A stretch of DNA of 64,000 nt from positions 128,406,241 to 128,470,240 of the forward strand of contig NC_044553.1 of NCBI RefSeq assembly GCF_007565055.1, read 5' to 3'. Below, piece after piece: positions 23,211 to 34,673 of the stretch (the first letter of the stretch is position 1; each line of letters starts with the position of its first letter). The translations under genes and the position numbers were made by a program. Below the pieces are notes generated by a model. The model worked only from the letters and a program-made list of their open reading frames with translations, had not been told where the DNA came from and made no database searches. This DNA is from Rhinopithecus roxellana. Its lineage: Eukaryota > Chordata > Mammalia > Primates > Cercopithecidae.

Positions 23211-23599
23211 GGACGTGGATGCAAATTAATATGTGGTGGAATTGGCAGAACGAGTTGTCAGCACTTGGCAAATTGAAGGATTCCAAATTCTAAGTTAGGA
23301 CACGCTTCTAGAGAACCATAGTCCAGCAATTTGCATTGCACCATCTGTTTTTGCTGCCCCATCGAGTGGAACGTGGTGCCTAAAATAGTGCCTTTGTTTA
23401 ATAAGTGTAATTTTATCACTTAAAGCTATGTTCTTTCTGTCACTGTGTCAGCACAACATCGTCCCTTCTGCCGTGTGCTGAAGCTGGCATTCTCTGCAAT
23501 GGGTATTATAATGTCACACTGTGTTTTCCACCCCTAGTTTAGCTCTTAATAACTTTTGGAAGAAAAAAAAAGCCAAAACCCTGCTGTGTGTTCTCTGTT

Positions 23600-24440
23600 C
23601 TGCATTTGTTTGGACACAGTGCCTACTGAAGTATGTTCAGGCAAGACAGCAAACACTGTTCAGATCCTCTGTGCTCCATGTCCCGACCACATCACTCCAG
23701 CGCAGAGCCTCCTAGCTGTTGCCTGGACTATTGCAATAGAGTTAAACATGTCTCTGAAAAGTCTCATATATACCATCTCCAGCTTATAATGTTTCAACTT
23801 ATAATTTTTTGACTTTACAATGGGTTTATCAGGATGTAACCCCACCTAAAGTAAAGGAGTACCTGTATTCCAAAACATCTCTCAAATCTATCTTCCTGCA
23901 GCACCCAGAAGAGCTTTCTAAAGCTTCCTTACCGTTCTGGTTACTCCTTCCCAAACTCCTTCGGGAGCTTCCTGTTCCTATGAGGCAAGATCTTGTCTCC
24001 TCAGGATAACTTGTCCCTGTCTTCTCCAGCCTCATGGGTCATCATTATATGTTCCACCATTTATGCCCTGGTCAAGACACCTTCCTCACTACAAAATGCA
24101 CCAAGACAAGGTGTGTACTCCTCTATCTTTTCCCTCTTCCTACCACCTTTAGTCCTCATCACCCCCACTCCAGCTTCTACATTCTTTACCAGATGCCTTT
24201 CTTGACTCAATTCTCTGAGCTGAGACCCTCCTAATAGTTTATTTCACACCCTGTGCCTTCATCTGTCATGTACTCTCCAAGGCTGGCATCATCTACTCCT
24301 GTGCCTGACCTCAGCTACTGTGTGAGCTCCGTGGGCAGGTCCTCTCTCTGGTCCAGTTTTGTCTCTGTCGTGCATAGCACAGTGCCCAGAAGAGAGTCAT
24401 TACTTTAAAATTTCTTGCCTAACTGAATAAATGTATAGGT
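23600..24440 (+). mobile_element. L2 (LINE-2) 3' region, sense
   Basis: L2-like 'catcactccagcgcagagcc', 'tgaggcaagatcttgtctcc' and 'agcacagtgcccagaagaga' close to a 'ctgaataaatg' end. A Tigger fragment splits it at about 23760-23865. Confidence 0.6.
23760..23865 (-). mobile_element. Tigger-type (MER44-like) DNA transposon fragment
   Basis: 'tcaacttataattttttgac' and 'caatgggtttatcaggatgt' followed by 'aaggagtacctgta' is a pogo/Tigger terminal pattern. Confidence 0.6.
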
Positions 24441-26930
24441 CTTTAGAACACCTTGAATGGTGGAGAACGCACCTTCCCTATGTAGATGCTCAGCTGCCTA
24501 GAAATTATTAAGATGATGCTTATATGAATCATCCAATTTCGATCAACAGAAACACAGGTAGCCATTGATTTGCTGATTTCTTTACATACCTATTTCACTT
24601 CTTAGATCAAAAAGAAAATGTAAACAAGGAGTTTGGATCAAGATTTTATTTTGTCAAAAGACAATTCAATGATATGTTTCCAGTCAATACACAATTCATC
24701 ATCTTTATCCTGTAGCAGTTGTTGTAAAAACTATCATGGGCTTTACCCACCTTCTGGGTGTGCCTTCTTGCTTTTATTTTCTGTGACCTGTCTGGGTGAC
24801 TTTTGGCAGAATGGAATTGAGAGAGGACTCAGATGAAACAACGAACTGATTGGTGTGAGCGATGTCCCAACCCGCCACTGAAGTAAGACAAGCGTGATGA
24901 GGATGGCCAGGCACCTGCCGAATCAAAGGTCCTCTCTGTCAGCGGACAAAGAGGACCTGGGGTCTGTATGTGCAGATGGAAATGACAAGACCCCTGCCTT
25001 AAAAAAAAAAAAAATCCAAAAGATCAGAGAACTGAGGAAATGTTCAGACTGAGATCGTCCCTCTCTGATGTCTGGCTGGCCAGATCAGAGAAGTAACCAC
25101 CTGCCTATGTGCCAGACAGATACTGGGACCGTGGAGTGGCCCAATCCTGTACTGCCCCATGTACTGCCCCAATCCTGATGTTACTTTCCTTGTTCAATGG
25201 AGGAATGCACTGAAGCGCAGGGATGTTAGAAAGTTGCTCGAGGAACTAGTGCAAGAGCCATTCTCAAACTCAGCCCTGATGGCTACAAATTAATGTCACA
25301 AGTCCCTCACCTGTCGGATCAGACGGTATCAGACAGATATCAGTGGAGGGGGCAGTCTGGGGAGGGTAGGAGTGGCAGGGAGAGAGTTCTGGCACACTGC
25401 AGAGTGGAAAAGTATGAACTAATTTAATGCTGCTCCCTTTCTTTAGATCAGGATGCAGCCACTTTTCAGAAAGTGACACAACTCATTCTCCTTTTGGGGA
25501 AGGAGGGTGGATGTGGTATGAAGCCCACATCCCCACCCACCACGCCTCTAGCAGCTCCTGCTGTGGTCACTTTTGAGTGCAGGTGGCCCGGGACCTACCC
25601 TGTGTTGGCTCAGCTCCCATTGTGTTCTGTTGCAAAGCCCAATGCAACTCTCTCCTGCATTTCCTCAAAGGGTGCATGGCAGCTCCTGCTCCACAAGGAA
25701 TAAGGAAGGCCTCATGCACTCTGTCTTTGCCTGTCACTGCCCAAGAGCCAAGACTCTCCCCTAAGGTCCTCACCCAGGACGGTACACTTAGCGTGCTGCC
25801 CAAAACCACAGAGTAAATGCAGCACACCATGCTTCTGCTCAGTGATTTCTGTTTCAATGTTTCCTAGACTGTCCCTGTGTTTATCTCATGGAACAGCAGA
25901 ATGTTCTACAGAGCTGAGAGCTGACAGGGAGGCTGATGTCAGGGGTCAGAGTTTCCTAAACTCACTGAATATTGTGATGATCCATGCATCTTTTTTATAA
26001 TGAACTATTTCTGGTCTGCTTAAAATAAGGAGGTCCCATTATTAAGGCCCCTTTGGCACCACTGGATTTCTCCCTAAATGATTTATAATTTGTCTTTAAA
26101 ACAGTACACAGTCCATGCGGTGTGGTTCAGTTAGCCAAACACACCAGCAACAGCCCAGAGGTTCCACAGCCCCGCATGCCTGCACACCCTCACAGTCAGG
26201 CAGCTGCTGGTAGTGGTTGTGGAGCTCTATCGCACTAACCAGTGTTCGCTGACAGCAGACCCCGACTTTTACAAGGCCCTTTCTAATTTACAAAAGGCCT
26301 TTACCTGTATAGATTTTTGTTTGTCACAAAAACCCGGTGGAGTAGATATTAAGGTGCACCTTTTCACAATGGGCAGAGGGAGGTTCCAGGTGACTAGGGC
26401 CCCCGGCGGGGTGTACAGTCAATAAACAGATGAGAGGATTCTGCAGAATCAGAGTCCTTCTGCACGGGATTCTGATTTCATTCTCGGGGCCAGCACTGAG
26501 GGGTGGCAGGTGCCACACTTACTGTGAAGGACGCCACTACCCGTCATTCTGCTAAGAAGATTTGTACACAGTGTTTCAGGGCACAGAGGGCGCTGCCCAG
26601 GAAGACAGGGAGGAAACACAGCAAACTCTAGAGGGTCCTTCCAGGTTTACAGAAGCCCACAGTCCATCTCCCGTCCCAGACATCAGTCTCCATGTGAATG
26701 CATCTTTTGTGTGTATATAAACACTGATGTTGACTGACATAAAAGGGAAGAAAAACGACTTAAAAGCCCATTATTAATAAAGTGAAAACATGCCATAACT
26801 ACCAAGCTCATGCTGGCCTTGGCAGCCTGCTGGGCCCAAGAGGCGATTTCATCTTTTTATTACTTAATATTTTTACTATTGACGGCATCTATTCTCATCC
26901 TTTTCTGTCACCCTGCAAACTATTAGAAGT
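24441..26930. other. Unassigned interval
   Basis: One MIR scrap only. 26260-26390 may be another old SINE. No coding domain recognised in frames up to 96 residues. Confidence 0.45.
25180..25290 (-). mobile_element. MIR fragment, antisense
   Basis: 'actgaagcgcagggatgtta' then 'agttgctcgaggaactagtg' follow the reversed MIR order. Confidence 0.5.
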
Positions 26931-27650
26931 GAAGCCGGCTGGGCTTCTGCCTCAGGCGGGGACTTGGAGAACTTTTCTGTCTAGCTAAAGGATTGTAAAC
27001 ACACCAATCAGCGCTCTGTGTCTAGCCAAAGGTTTGTAAACACACCAATCAGCACTCTGTAAAAACGGACCAATCAGCTCTCTGTAAAATGGACCAATCA
27101 GCACTCTGTAAAATGGACCAATCTGGGCTCTGTAAAATGGGCCAATCAGCAGGCTGTGGGTGGGGCCAAATAAGGGAATAAAAGCTGGCCACCTGCCCAT
27201 GCAGTGGCAGCTTGCTGGGGTTCTGGTGTATGCTGTGGAAGGTAGGTTCTGTAGCTGTATGCAATAGATTTTGCTGCTTATTTGTTGGGTGTGCACTATG
27301 AGCTGTGATATTCATTGCAAAAGGCTGTTGCTTCACCCTTGAAGTCAGAAAGACCACAGATCCACTGGGAGGAAGGAGGAAGAAACAACTCTGTACGTGC
27401 ACTGCCCTATTTAAGAGTTGTAACATTCACTGCAGAGGTCTGTGGCTTCACTGCTGAAGTCTGCCAGACCTGCCAGACCATGAACCTGCCACAAGGAGGA
27501 AACTCCAGACACATTGGAACATGAGAGGAACAAACTCGGTATACACCAGCTTTAAAAACCATAGCACTGACCTGTGAGGGTCCACAGCTGCTTGCTTGAA
27601 GTCAGGGGCCAGTGACACTAGAACCTGCTGGAAGGAACCAAGGGCAGGCA
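26931..27650 (+). mobile_element. LTR12-type (HERV9) solo LTR, 5'-truncated
   Basis: Starts inside the LTR at 'gccggctgggcttctg' and 'ggggacttggagaacttttc', then a tandem CCAAT block (27004-27150), a TATA-like 'gggaataaaagctgg' at about 27174, and the duplicated U5-type segments 'agctgtgatattcattgc' and 'gagttgtaacattcactgca' with 'cttcactgctgaagtc'. The upstream U3 is missing and I see no internal region, so it is a solo remnant. Both boundaries are approximate. Confidence 0.88.
27004..27146 (+). promoter_or_regulatory. CCAAT-box array of the LTR12 promoter
   Basis: Six CCAAT motifs at 27004, 27044, 27070, 27093, 27118 and 27142, in units of about 24-40 bp ('ggaccaatcagcactctgta' type), upstream of the TATA-like box at about 27177. 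CCAAT is the NF-Y site and this arrangement is typical of LTR12. Activity is not shown by sequence. Confidence 0.75.
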
Positions 27651-27932
27651 CGATTACGTATCAGCACAGAGGGGCCACAAGTCTATGGGCATCTGAAGAA
27701 AGAATCGCATATCTCATCAGTTTCCCCACACTGCAGTCTTTTGAGCTTTTTTTGTGTACACACCAATTAAAGGGATGACTCAGCCTTGAGCCAGACTGGA
27801 GTTGACTCTCCCTGAGTCTGTTTTCTCATTTCTCATTCTGCTGTGGGTAAGTGAAGCCACCATGTGGCCTTTAAACACAACATAGTCTTACTTTCTGTGT
27901 CTTGTCTCAGACCTAGGGAGGCATAAGTAGGC

Positions 27933-28547
27933 TGGGCAGAGGCACTCAAACCAGAGAGATTCCATTCTGAGTAGGGGCTGGGTAAAATGAGGCTGAGGCC
28001 TGCTGGGCAGCATTCCCACCTGGGTAGGCATTCTAAGTCGGGATGAGGTGGGAGGTTAGTACAAAACACAGGTCGCAGAGACCTTGCTGATATAGGAAGC
28101 GGTAAAGAAGCTGGTCAAAACCCACCAAAATCAAGATGGCAATGGAAGTCACCTCTAGTTGTTCTGATTATTACAGTAGTTACAATGCGTTGGAATGCCA
28201 AGACACTCCCATCAAAGCCATGACAGCTGACAGGGACCATGGCAGCATCTAGAAGTTTCCCTATGTGGTCTAGAAAGGGGAGGAACCCTGGGTTCCTGGA
28301 ATTTCCCACCCCTTTCCCAGAAAAACTCATGAATAAGCCACTGCTTGTTTAACATAAAATCCAGAAACAACTCTATCCTCAGTTGAGCAGCCCATACCAC
28401 TGCTCTGCCTATGGAGTGGCCATTCTGTCATTCGTTTACTTTCTTAATAAACTTGTTTTCACTTTATGGACTCACCCTGAATTCTTTCTTGTTCAAGGTC
28501 CAAGAACCCTCTCTTGGGGTCAAGCTCGTGGCTCCTTGCCACTAGCA
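27933..28547 (+). mobile_element. Class I ERV solo LTR (LTR10/MER61-like)
   Basis: Begins 'tgggcagaggcactcaaacc', continues 'aaaacccaccaaaatcaaga' with 'tggcaatggaagtcacctct', then 'ttaataaacttgttttcact' (polyadenylation signal AATAAA at about 28444) and 'caagaaccctctcttggggt', ending near 'ccactagca'. Sense, about 615 bp, no internal genes. The family name is uncertain. Confidence 0.75.
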
Positions 28548-28746
28548 GGCTGGGCACCCATGGGCATCTGCTCTGAGTTCCTCAGAGAACTAGGAAGAGT
28601 GTCATGGGAGAGACCAAGGCTCACCTCCCATAAGAAGAGCCTGGAAAGGGGGAGAAGGGAGGGAGGTCACAAGGGTCAGAGGGCCTGGGAGGCCGGCAGG
28701 TGAAAGGCGCTGAGCACTGAGCGCATCTCCTTGTCTAGCTGGGAAC

Positions 28747-28757
28747 GAAACAGTGTG
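28747..28757 (+). repeat. 5' target-site duplication of the RNASEH2B retrocopy
   Basis: GAAACAGTGTG here matches GAGACAGTGTG at 30062-30072 in 10 of 11 positions. The copies sit directly outside the exon-1-like start and the terminal A-tract. Confidence 0.65.
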
Positions 28758-30060
28758 GTGTTCCTGGTTCCAGGTAAACATGCGCACCCGAGCGGCGGAG
28801 CGGCCCAAGCGCTGGCCGAGGGGCCGACGACCCCGGGCGCGCCACCCCCAACCCCTGCGCTCCCACTCCCCGCCGCCGGGGAAGGGATTTCTCTCCGGGA
28901 CAGCTGGCCCGCGCTGTGGTAACACGTCATAGCAAGCGCGGTTTTCAAACCCGGAAGCGCCCAAAGGGACCAAGAGTGTTTCCGGCCCGGATCCCGGTGG
29001 CTCGGGTGGGTGAGTGGAAGCCGACTCAGCCTGGGGGAGCCACGCGGGTTTGGGGCCACCGGTGCGCTGCGGGCCCCGGGGTTTCTGCCCTTGGTGTCCC
29101 CCACCTGACGGCTGGCCCTGCTCCTGTGATCCTACTGGGTTGGAACCAGGGATCCGGTAGGCTCGAAGTGGCCTCAGAATATTTAAAGATGTTTCAAAGA
29201 AGGCGAAAAGTGGGCTAATGTTTGTAAAACTGGTTAACCCCTGTTCAGGAGAAGGAGCCATTTACTTGTTCACTATATGTCTACAGCAGCTGTTTGAAGT
29301 AAAAGTTTTCAAGGAAAAACACCATTCTTGCTTTATAAATCAATCAGTTCAATCAAGAGGCCTTGTCCACTTTGCCACACCTGTGGATCCTCTATTTCTG
29401 CTTCTCCACTACCTCATGAAGGCTGATAAGAAGGGGAAGTTTCAGCCCCTTGATCAAGTTGTGGTGGATAACGTGTTTCCAAATTGCATCTTGTTGCTGA
29501 AACTTCCTGAACTTGAGAAGTTACTTCACCATGTGACAGAGGAAAAAGAAAAAGACAACAAGAAACATTACAAGTACAGCGAAAAGAAGACATTAAAGTG
29601 GCTGGAAGAAAAGGTTAAACTACGGCAGCATTAAAAACAGGTAATGTGAATGTCATTTCCCCGGTACAGTCAACTGCATTTTTCTCTGGTGACCAAGTTT
29701 CCACTGACAAGGAAGAGGATTATATTCTTTATGCCCATGGCGTGATATCTGATTACATCCCTAAAGAATTAAGTAATGACTTATCTAAATACTTAAAGCT
29801 TCCAGAACCTTCAGCCTCATTGCCAAATCCTCCATCAAAGAAAATAAGGTTATCAGATGAGCCTGTAGAAGCAAAAGAAGATTACACTAAGTTTAATACT
29901 AAGGATTTGAAGACTGAAAAGAAAAATAGCAAAATGACTGCAGCTCAGAAGGCTTTGGCTAAAGCTGACAAGAGTGGAATGAAAAGTATTGATACCTTTT
30001 TTGGTGTAAAAAATTTTTTTAAAATGGGAAAGGTTTGAAACTTTGAGAAAAAAAAAACAA
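28758..30060 (+). pseudogene. RNASEH2B: Processed retrocopy of RNASEH2B (RNase H2 subunit B), intron-1 segment retained
   Basis: The parent gene encodes the non-catalytic B subunit of nuclear heterotrimeric RNase H2, which removes ribonucleotides from DNA and binds PCNA. Homology is continuous from 'tcagaatatttaaagatg' (about 29164) to the stop at 30036-30038, with no later introns. Residues match the B subunit from MFVKLVNPCSGEGAIYLF (29218 on) through the C-terminal PCNA box MKSIDTFF (about 29983). It is broken: one A is lost near 29175, residues are lost in frame near 29550, and a frameshift near 29615 brings a stop at 29632-29634 before the frame shifts to the one read from 29646. The true N-terminus and start codon are absent. 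Upstream, 28758-28773 (gtgttcctggttccag) resembles the end of coding exon 1 and is followed directly by GT, then about 390 bp of CpG-rich sequence. An A-tract (30048-30057) and flanking repeats GAAACAGTGTG (28747-28757) and GAGACAGTGTG (30062-30072) mark L1-mediated insertion. The gene identity is firm; the exon 1/intron 1 reading is inference. Confidence 0.88.
28774..29163 (+). other. CpG-dense segment inside the RNASEH2B retrocopy (possible retained intron 1)
   Basis: This is the most CpG-rich stretch of the window, with many CG dinucleotides and runs such as gcggcggagcgg. It contains a CCGGAAG ETS-like site near 28949 and several GGTGAG donor-like sites near 29008. It lies between an exon-1-like 16-mer ending CAG|GTAAAC and exon-2 homology at about 29164. 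It may be the 5' part of intron 1 copied from an incompletely or alternatively spliced transcript. The alternative is an older local CpG island next to a 5'-truncated retrocopy. The long minus-strand open frame across it (28602-29261) is a by-product of high GC. Confidence 0.5.
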
Positions 30061-30061
30061 A

Positions 30062-30072
30062 GAGACAGTGTG
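30062..30072 (+). repeat. 3' target-site duplication of the RNASEH2B retrocopy
   Basis: GAGACAGTGTG follows the A-rich end of the retrocopy and pairs with 28747-28757, with one mismatch. Confidence 0.65.
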
Positions 30073-30859
30073 AACTGAGGTAGTCAGGACCGAGAGTGGA
30101 CAAGGGCTGGCTGTCTTCTCTCTAGCTGGGCTGACAGTGGGAAGCATCTCATGGTACAAGGTAAGTTTGGTAAGTAAAACCTTTTGTGTATGTGTCAAAA
30201 GATTCATAAGTGCTCGGGACAGAATGATGGAAACAAGATTTAGCAAGACCCCAACCGCCAAAAAAGGTTTAGAGGTTGCAGCTGTAGGGAAACTCATACA
30301 GTATGAGTCAAGAGTGAGATAATGTTCCCTCTTTCCCACCCAAATAACTTATGAGACTTTAGGTGGCAGTTTAATTTATCTGTGATGGCTTAATCCACAC
30401 TGGCCGACAGTAACAGGAAAGCAGCCGCATCCCAGAGTGGAGGCACCGGCGAGGGAGGAGACGGACTTCCTGGAGCAGCTGAAGGAAACAGTCAGGTCTG
30501 AGGCGCTCAGGAGCAGAGTCAGGGAACTGGTGCTTCATTCAACCCATATGGGGTTTCCAGCATGATTTGAACTGGCATTTAAAATTCAGACTGTGTCACA
30601 TACACATCTAGATTCTGCTTTTTCTCATGCTTGTTGCATTTTCCCATGAGACAGCCATTGTGTGCACCCCAGCTGGACCCACCCCCATCCCCGACCACGG
30701 GGACCAGAGCTGCCGTTGGTTAACACCTATCATGAACTTTATACTGAGGCTTTTCTTCTGGTAAGAGAGAGAATTCTCTGTATCTGTGTCCATTAAAAGC
30801 AGCATAATGAGATTTTAAGAGTATGTGAAGAATGTTTTTGTAAGTTTAATGCAAGGAGC
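30073..30859. other. Unassigned interval after the retrocopy
   Basis: No repeat or gene recognised. GC-richer around 30400-30500. Confidence 0.4.
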
Positions 30860-31479
30860 AAGTCCATTTCTCTCCTTTATTTACCTGGATTCTGTAAAAT
30901 GTCTAAAATCTTGACATCTAAGCCATTTGGCAAAGGAAATAGCTGGAGGATGTAGAATAGCTAGCCCAGAAAAGAGAACACCTAGGTACTATAAGAGGTT
31001 AGACTCTAATATATGTAAGATTGTCACAAGGGGGAAATATTGAATTTGACCCGCAACCACCAGTTGCAAGAGATGTATCTAAAATAGAAAAATACAGAAA
31101 GATTGAAAGTTAAAAGCATCTGTGGTCCAATTACTTTTTACAAAGCAATTTAAAAGATTTAAAAAGGTATTTCATGCAAACACTAAACAAAAGAAAGTGC
31201 ACCTAATTTAATATCTGTCAAGGAAGATTTTATGGGAAAATATTATGCAAAAAAGTGATATCACATAAGAATAAAAGATCTAATTCATCAGGAAGACCTG
31301 TCAATTCTAGATATGAAGGCACCTTATAATACAGTTTCAAACCATTTTAAAATTTTAACAGAATTACAAGAAAAATCACATCTACAATAGTGGGAGACTT
31401 TATCCTGCCACTCTATGACTGATAAAACAATTATACCCCCCTCCCTCCAAAAAAACAACCAGTAAGAATATAAAAGATT

Positions 31480-31795
31480 TGGACAACAATACAAGTTGAG
31501 CATTCCTAGTCCGAAAATCCGTAATCCAAAATGCTGCAATATCTGAAACTTTGAGTGTTGACATTGAAGCCACCAAGTAGAAAATTCCACATCTGACCTC
31601 ACGTGGTGGAGTCAAAAACGCAGGCTATGTGTATAAGCTGCGTACAACACATTGATGAATTTCATGTTTAGACTTGGGTCTCATGCTCAAGATATCTCAT
31701 TATGTATATGCAAAAGTTCCAGAATCTGATGTCTGAAACACTTATGGTCCCAGGTATTTCAGATAAGAGATACTTAGCCTGTATTAGTAAATATG
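31480..31795 (-). mobile_element. Tigger-type (MER2-like) DNA transposon
   Basis: Ends 'acaagttgagcattcctagt' and 'agataagagatacttagcct' are the inverted termini of a MER2-type element, with 'aaaatccgtaatccaaaatg' and 'agatatctcattatgtatat' inside. Strand by memory of the consensus. Confidence 0.8.
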
Positions 31796-32469
31796 ATTTA
31801 ATTGACATATGTGGAACACTGTAGTCAATAGCTACAGAATACATTCGTTCCAAGCATGCACAGAATATTTAACAAAACTGACTGTCCACTGTACCACAAC
31901 ACAGAGCTCTACTAATTTCATAAAAGTGAAATCATATAAAATAAGTTTTCTGACCACAATGCAGTTGGACTAAAAATCAATTACATATCAGGAAGATGTT
32001 TAAACTAAAAAGAAAAAAATCAATTACATAGGTAACTTGAAAATTGATATATGGAGATAATAATATTCCTCTAAATAAATATATGGGTCAAAGAAGACAT
32101 CCCAGCAGAATCTAGAAAACAATTTGAAATGAATTTTAAGGATAAAATATATACCAAAACATAGAGGAAAATTTACAGAATAAAAAAAGATAGAAAATAA
32201 ATGAGGCTATCACAAGAAACATAAAAGGAATAGCAAATTTAGTAACCTGCGTCCTCCCCAAAAGAAGAAACAAGAAAATAATAGAACAAATTCAGAAATA
32301 GATAAATTAGAAAACAAGTGTATGATAGAAAAGATTAAACAATCTAAAGTTTAATTCTTGGAAAAACTTAAAAATTTAATAAAATTTAATGTGAGACTTA
32401 TCAAGAAAAACCTAGCAGGAGGGATTTTTAAAAGATCATCACAAAGGTCATTATGATTTTTAAATGAGG

Positions 32470-32580
32470 GCATCGGGAGGTGGAGGTTGCAGTGAGCAGA
32501 GATTGCACCATTGCACTCCAGCCTGGCGACAGAGCTAGATTCTGTCTCAAACAAGAAAAAATAAATAAATAAAAATTTTT
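32470..32580 (+). mobile_element. Alu right-monomer fragment, sense
   Basis: 'gggaggtggaggttgcagtg' to 'ttctgtctcaaacaag' with an A/T-rich tail. Left monomer absent. Confidence 0.85.
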
Positions 32581-33418
32581 TAAAAATTAAAAAATGAGGG
32601 CATCACAAGGATACTGCAAATATCACAGGAGGACATTATAATAATACTAATGCTAATATATTTGACAATTTAGATTAAATGGACAAACAATAGAAAAATA
32701 CAACTAATAATAGAAAATGTGGAATCCTATAATTTTTAGAGAAATTGAAACTGTAATTATAAACCTTCCGACAAAGAAAACTCCAGGGCCAGCTAGTTTT
32801 ACCAGTTAATTCTGTCACACATTTAAGGAATAAAAACCACCAATCTTGCTTAATTATTTCATGGACTAGGAAAAAAAAAAAACATTAAATATCCCACAAC
32901 CTGTTTTTATGTAAACCAGCATAACTTCCGTTCCGAGAACTGACAAGAAAAAAAAAAAAAAAAAAAGAAATTGTTGAAAGGAAAATTACAGGTCCAAATC
33001 TGTCATGGACTTAGCTGGAAAAAATATAAACCAAATAATGTTAGATATAATCTGAAACTATAGTAAAAGAATAATTCCACACAAACAAGTTTATTTATTC
33101 TAAGAGTGCAAGAGTGGTTTAAAGCAAGAGATTGAATAAAAATCAATCATTTTAATTTACCATATTAACAGAATGAAAGAAAATTTATAGGGTTATTTCA
33201 ATAGATGAAGAAAAAGTATAATGAAATCTAATACCCATCGTTATAAAATCTCTTACTCCACTGGGAGTGTAATAGAACTTTCTTAATCTGATGAGGAACA
33301 TTGCTCAGTTTCATTCCATTTGAGATTGGGAATGAGATAAAATATGCCTGCCCTTGCCACTGCTATTCAACAGCATATTGAAGGTTTAATCAATTCGTTA
33401 AGTCAAGGAATACAAATA

Positions 33419-33715
33419 GGCCAGGCGCGATATCTCATACCTGTAATCCCAACACTTTGGGAGGCCGAGGCAGGCGGATCGCTTGAGCCCAGGAGTTCAA
33501 GACCAACCTGGGTGACATGGCTAAACCCCATCTCTACAAAAAACATGAAAACTAGCCAGGTGTGGTGGTGTGTGCCTGTAATCCCAGCTACTTGGGAGGC
33601 TGAGGTGAGAGGATGGCTTGGGCCCTGAAGGTCAAGGTTGCAGTGAGCCAAGATTGCACCACTGCACTCCAGCCTGGGCAACAGAGCAAGACCCTATCTC
33701 AAAAGAAAAAAAAAA
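33419..33715 (+). mobile_element. Alu (AluS/J-like), sense
   Basis: 'ggccaggcgcgatatctcat' to 'gcaagaccctatctc' plus A-tail. Full length. Confidence 0.95.
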
Positions 33716-34344
33716 GATGGAAATAAAAATTAGAAGGGTTAAAAAAGAAGAGATGAAAACAGTTATCTTATTTGAAGATGATGTAAGTATAATTATATTT
33801 GTAGAAAATGTAAACAAATTTACAGATAAATTATTGAATCAATAAGTGAGTTCAGCAACTTTGCTAACATAAGGTCAATTTAAAAATCAACTGAAATTTG
33901 GTATGTCACCAACATACAATAAAATACATAAAGTAAAATTTTGCAGTTTGACACAGTTTACAATAATAAAGGATTCTAAAAGTTAAAAACATATTCAATA
34001 AAGGATGTGCAAGATTGCTACACTGAAATTATGAAATATTATTAAAATAAATTAGAAAAGATCTAAAGGGAAGCTGCCAAGTTAGTGGATTGGAAGACTC
34101 AATATTGTAAAAATATATTGATCTATGAAGTTAATTATCAATTCCCTCCCAGTCCAGTGCTAATAAGGATTTTTTGTGGGAGAAGAGGACTTGAAAAAAA
34201 TTTACATAGACATGGGGAGAGCCAAGATTATCCAAGACACTCTTAAAGAAGAAGGATAAGTCAAAAGGTTTTGCTCCGTGAATATCAAGACTTATAATTA
34301 AACTACAGTAATTAAAACAGTATTTTTTAAAATTTGTATTGTGT

Positions 34345-34625
34345 GGCCGGGCGCGGTGGCTCAAGCCTGTAATCCCAGCACTTTGGGAGGCCGAGACGGG
34401 CGGATCACGAGGTCAGGAGATCGAGACCATCCTGGCTAATACGGTGAAACCCTGTCTCTACTTAAAAATACAAAAAACTAGCCGGGCGACGAGGCGGGCG
34501 CCTGTAGTCCCAGCTACTCGGGAGGCTGAGGCAGGAGAATGGCGTAAACCCGGGAGGCGGAGCTTGCAGTGAGCTGAGATCTGGCCACTGCACTCCAGCC
34601 TGGGTGGCAGAGCGAGACTCCGTCT

Positions 34626-34667
<42 letters not shown>
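34345..34667 (+). mobile_element. Young Alu of Old World monkey AluYR type, sense
   Basis: Nearly consensus full-length AluY-like sequence: 'ggccgggcgcggtggctcaa', 'actagccgggcgacgaggcg', 'gagatctggccactgcactc', and a pure A-tail of about 40. Perfect target-site duplication AATTTGTATTGTGT at 34331-34344 and 34668-34681 (longer if the shared A's count). The variants match what I recall of macaque/baboon AluYR rather than human AluY. Confidence 0.93.

Positions 34668-34673
<6 letters not shown>

Noticed and set aside
28602..29261. 219-residue minus-strand open frame
   Set aside because: It spans the CpG-dense block and the retrocopy edge in the wrong orientation, is proline/arginine-rich from composition, and has no domain.
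29646..30038. 130-residue frame as an independent small gene
   Set aside because: It is the C-terminal part of the RNASEH2B retrocopy after a frameshift. The methionine at its start is internal.
30036..30140. Long 3' UTR for the RNASEH2B retrocopy
   Set aside because: Only about ten bases lie between the stop and the A-tract, and the flanking duplication follows immediately.
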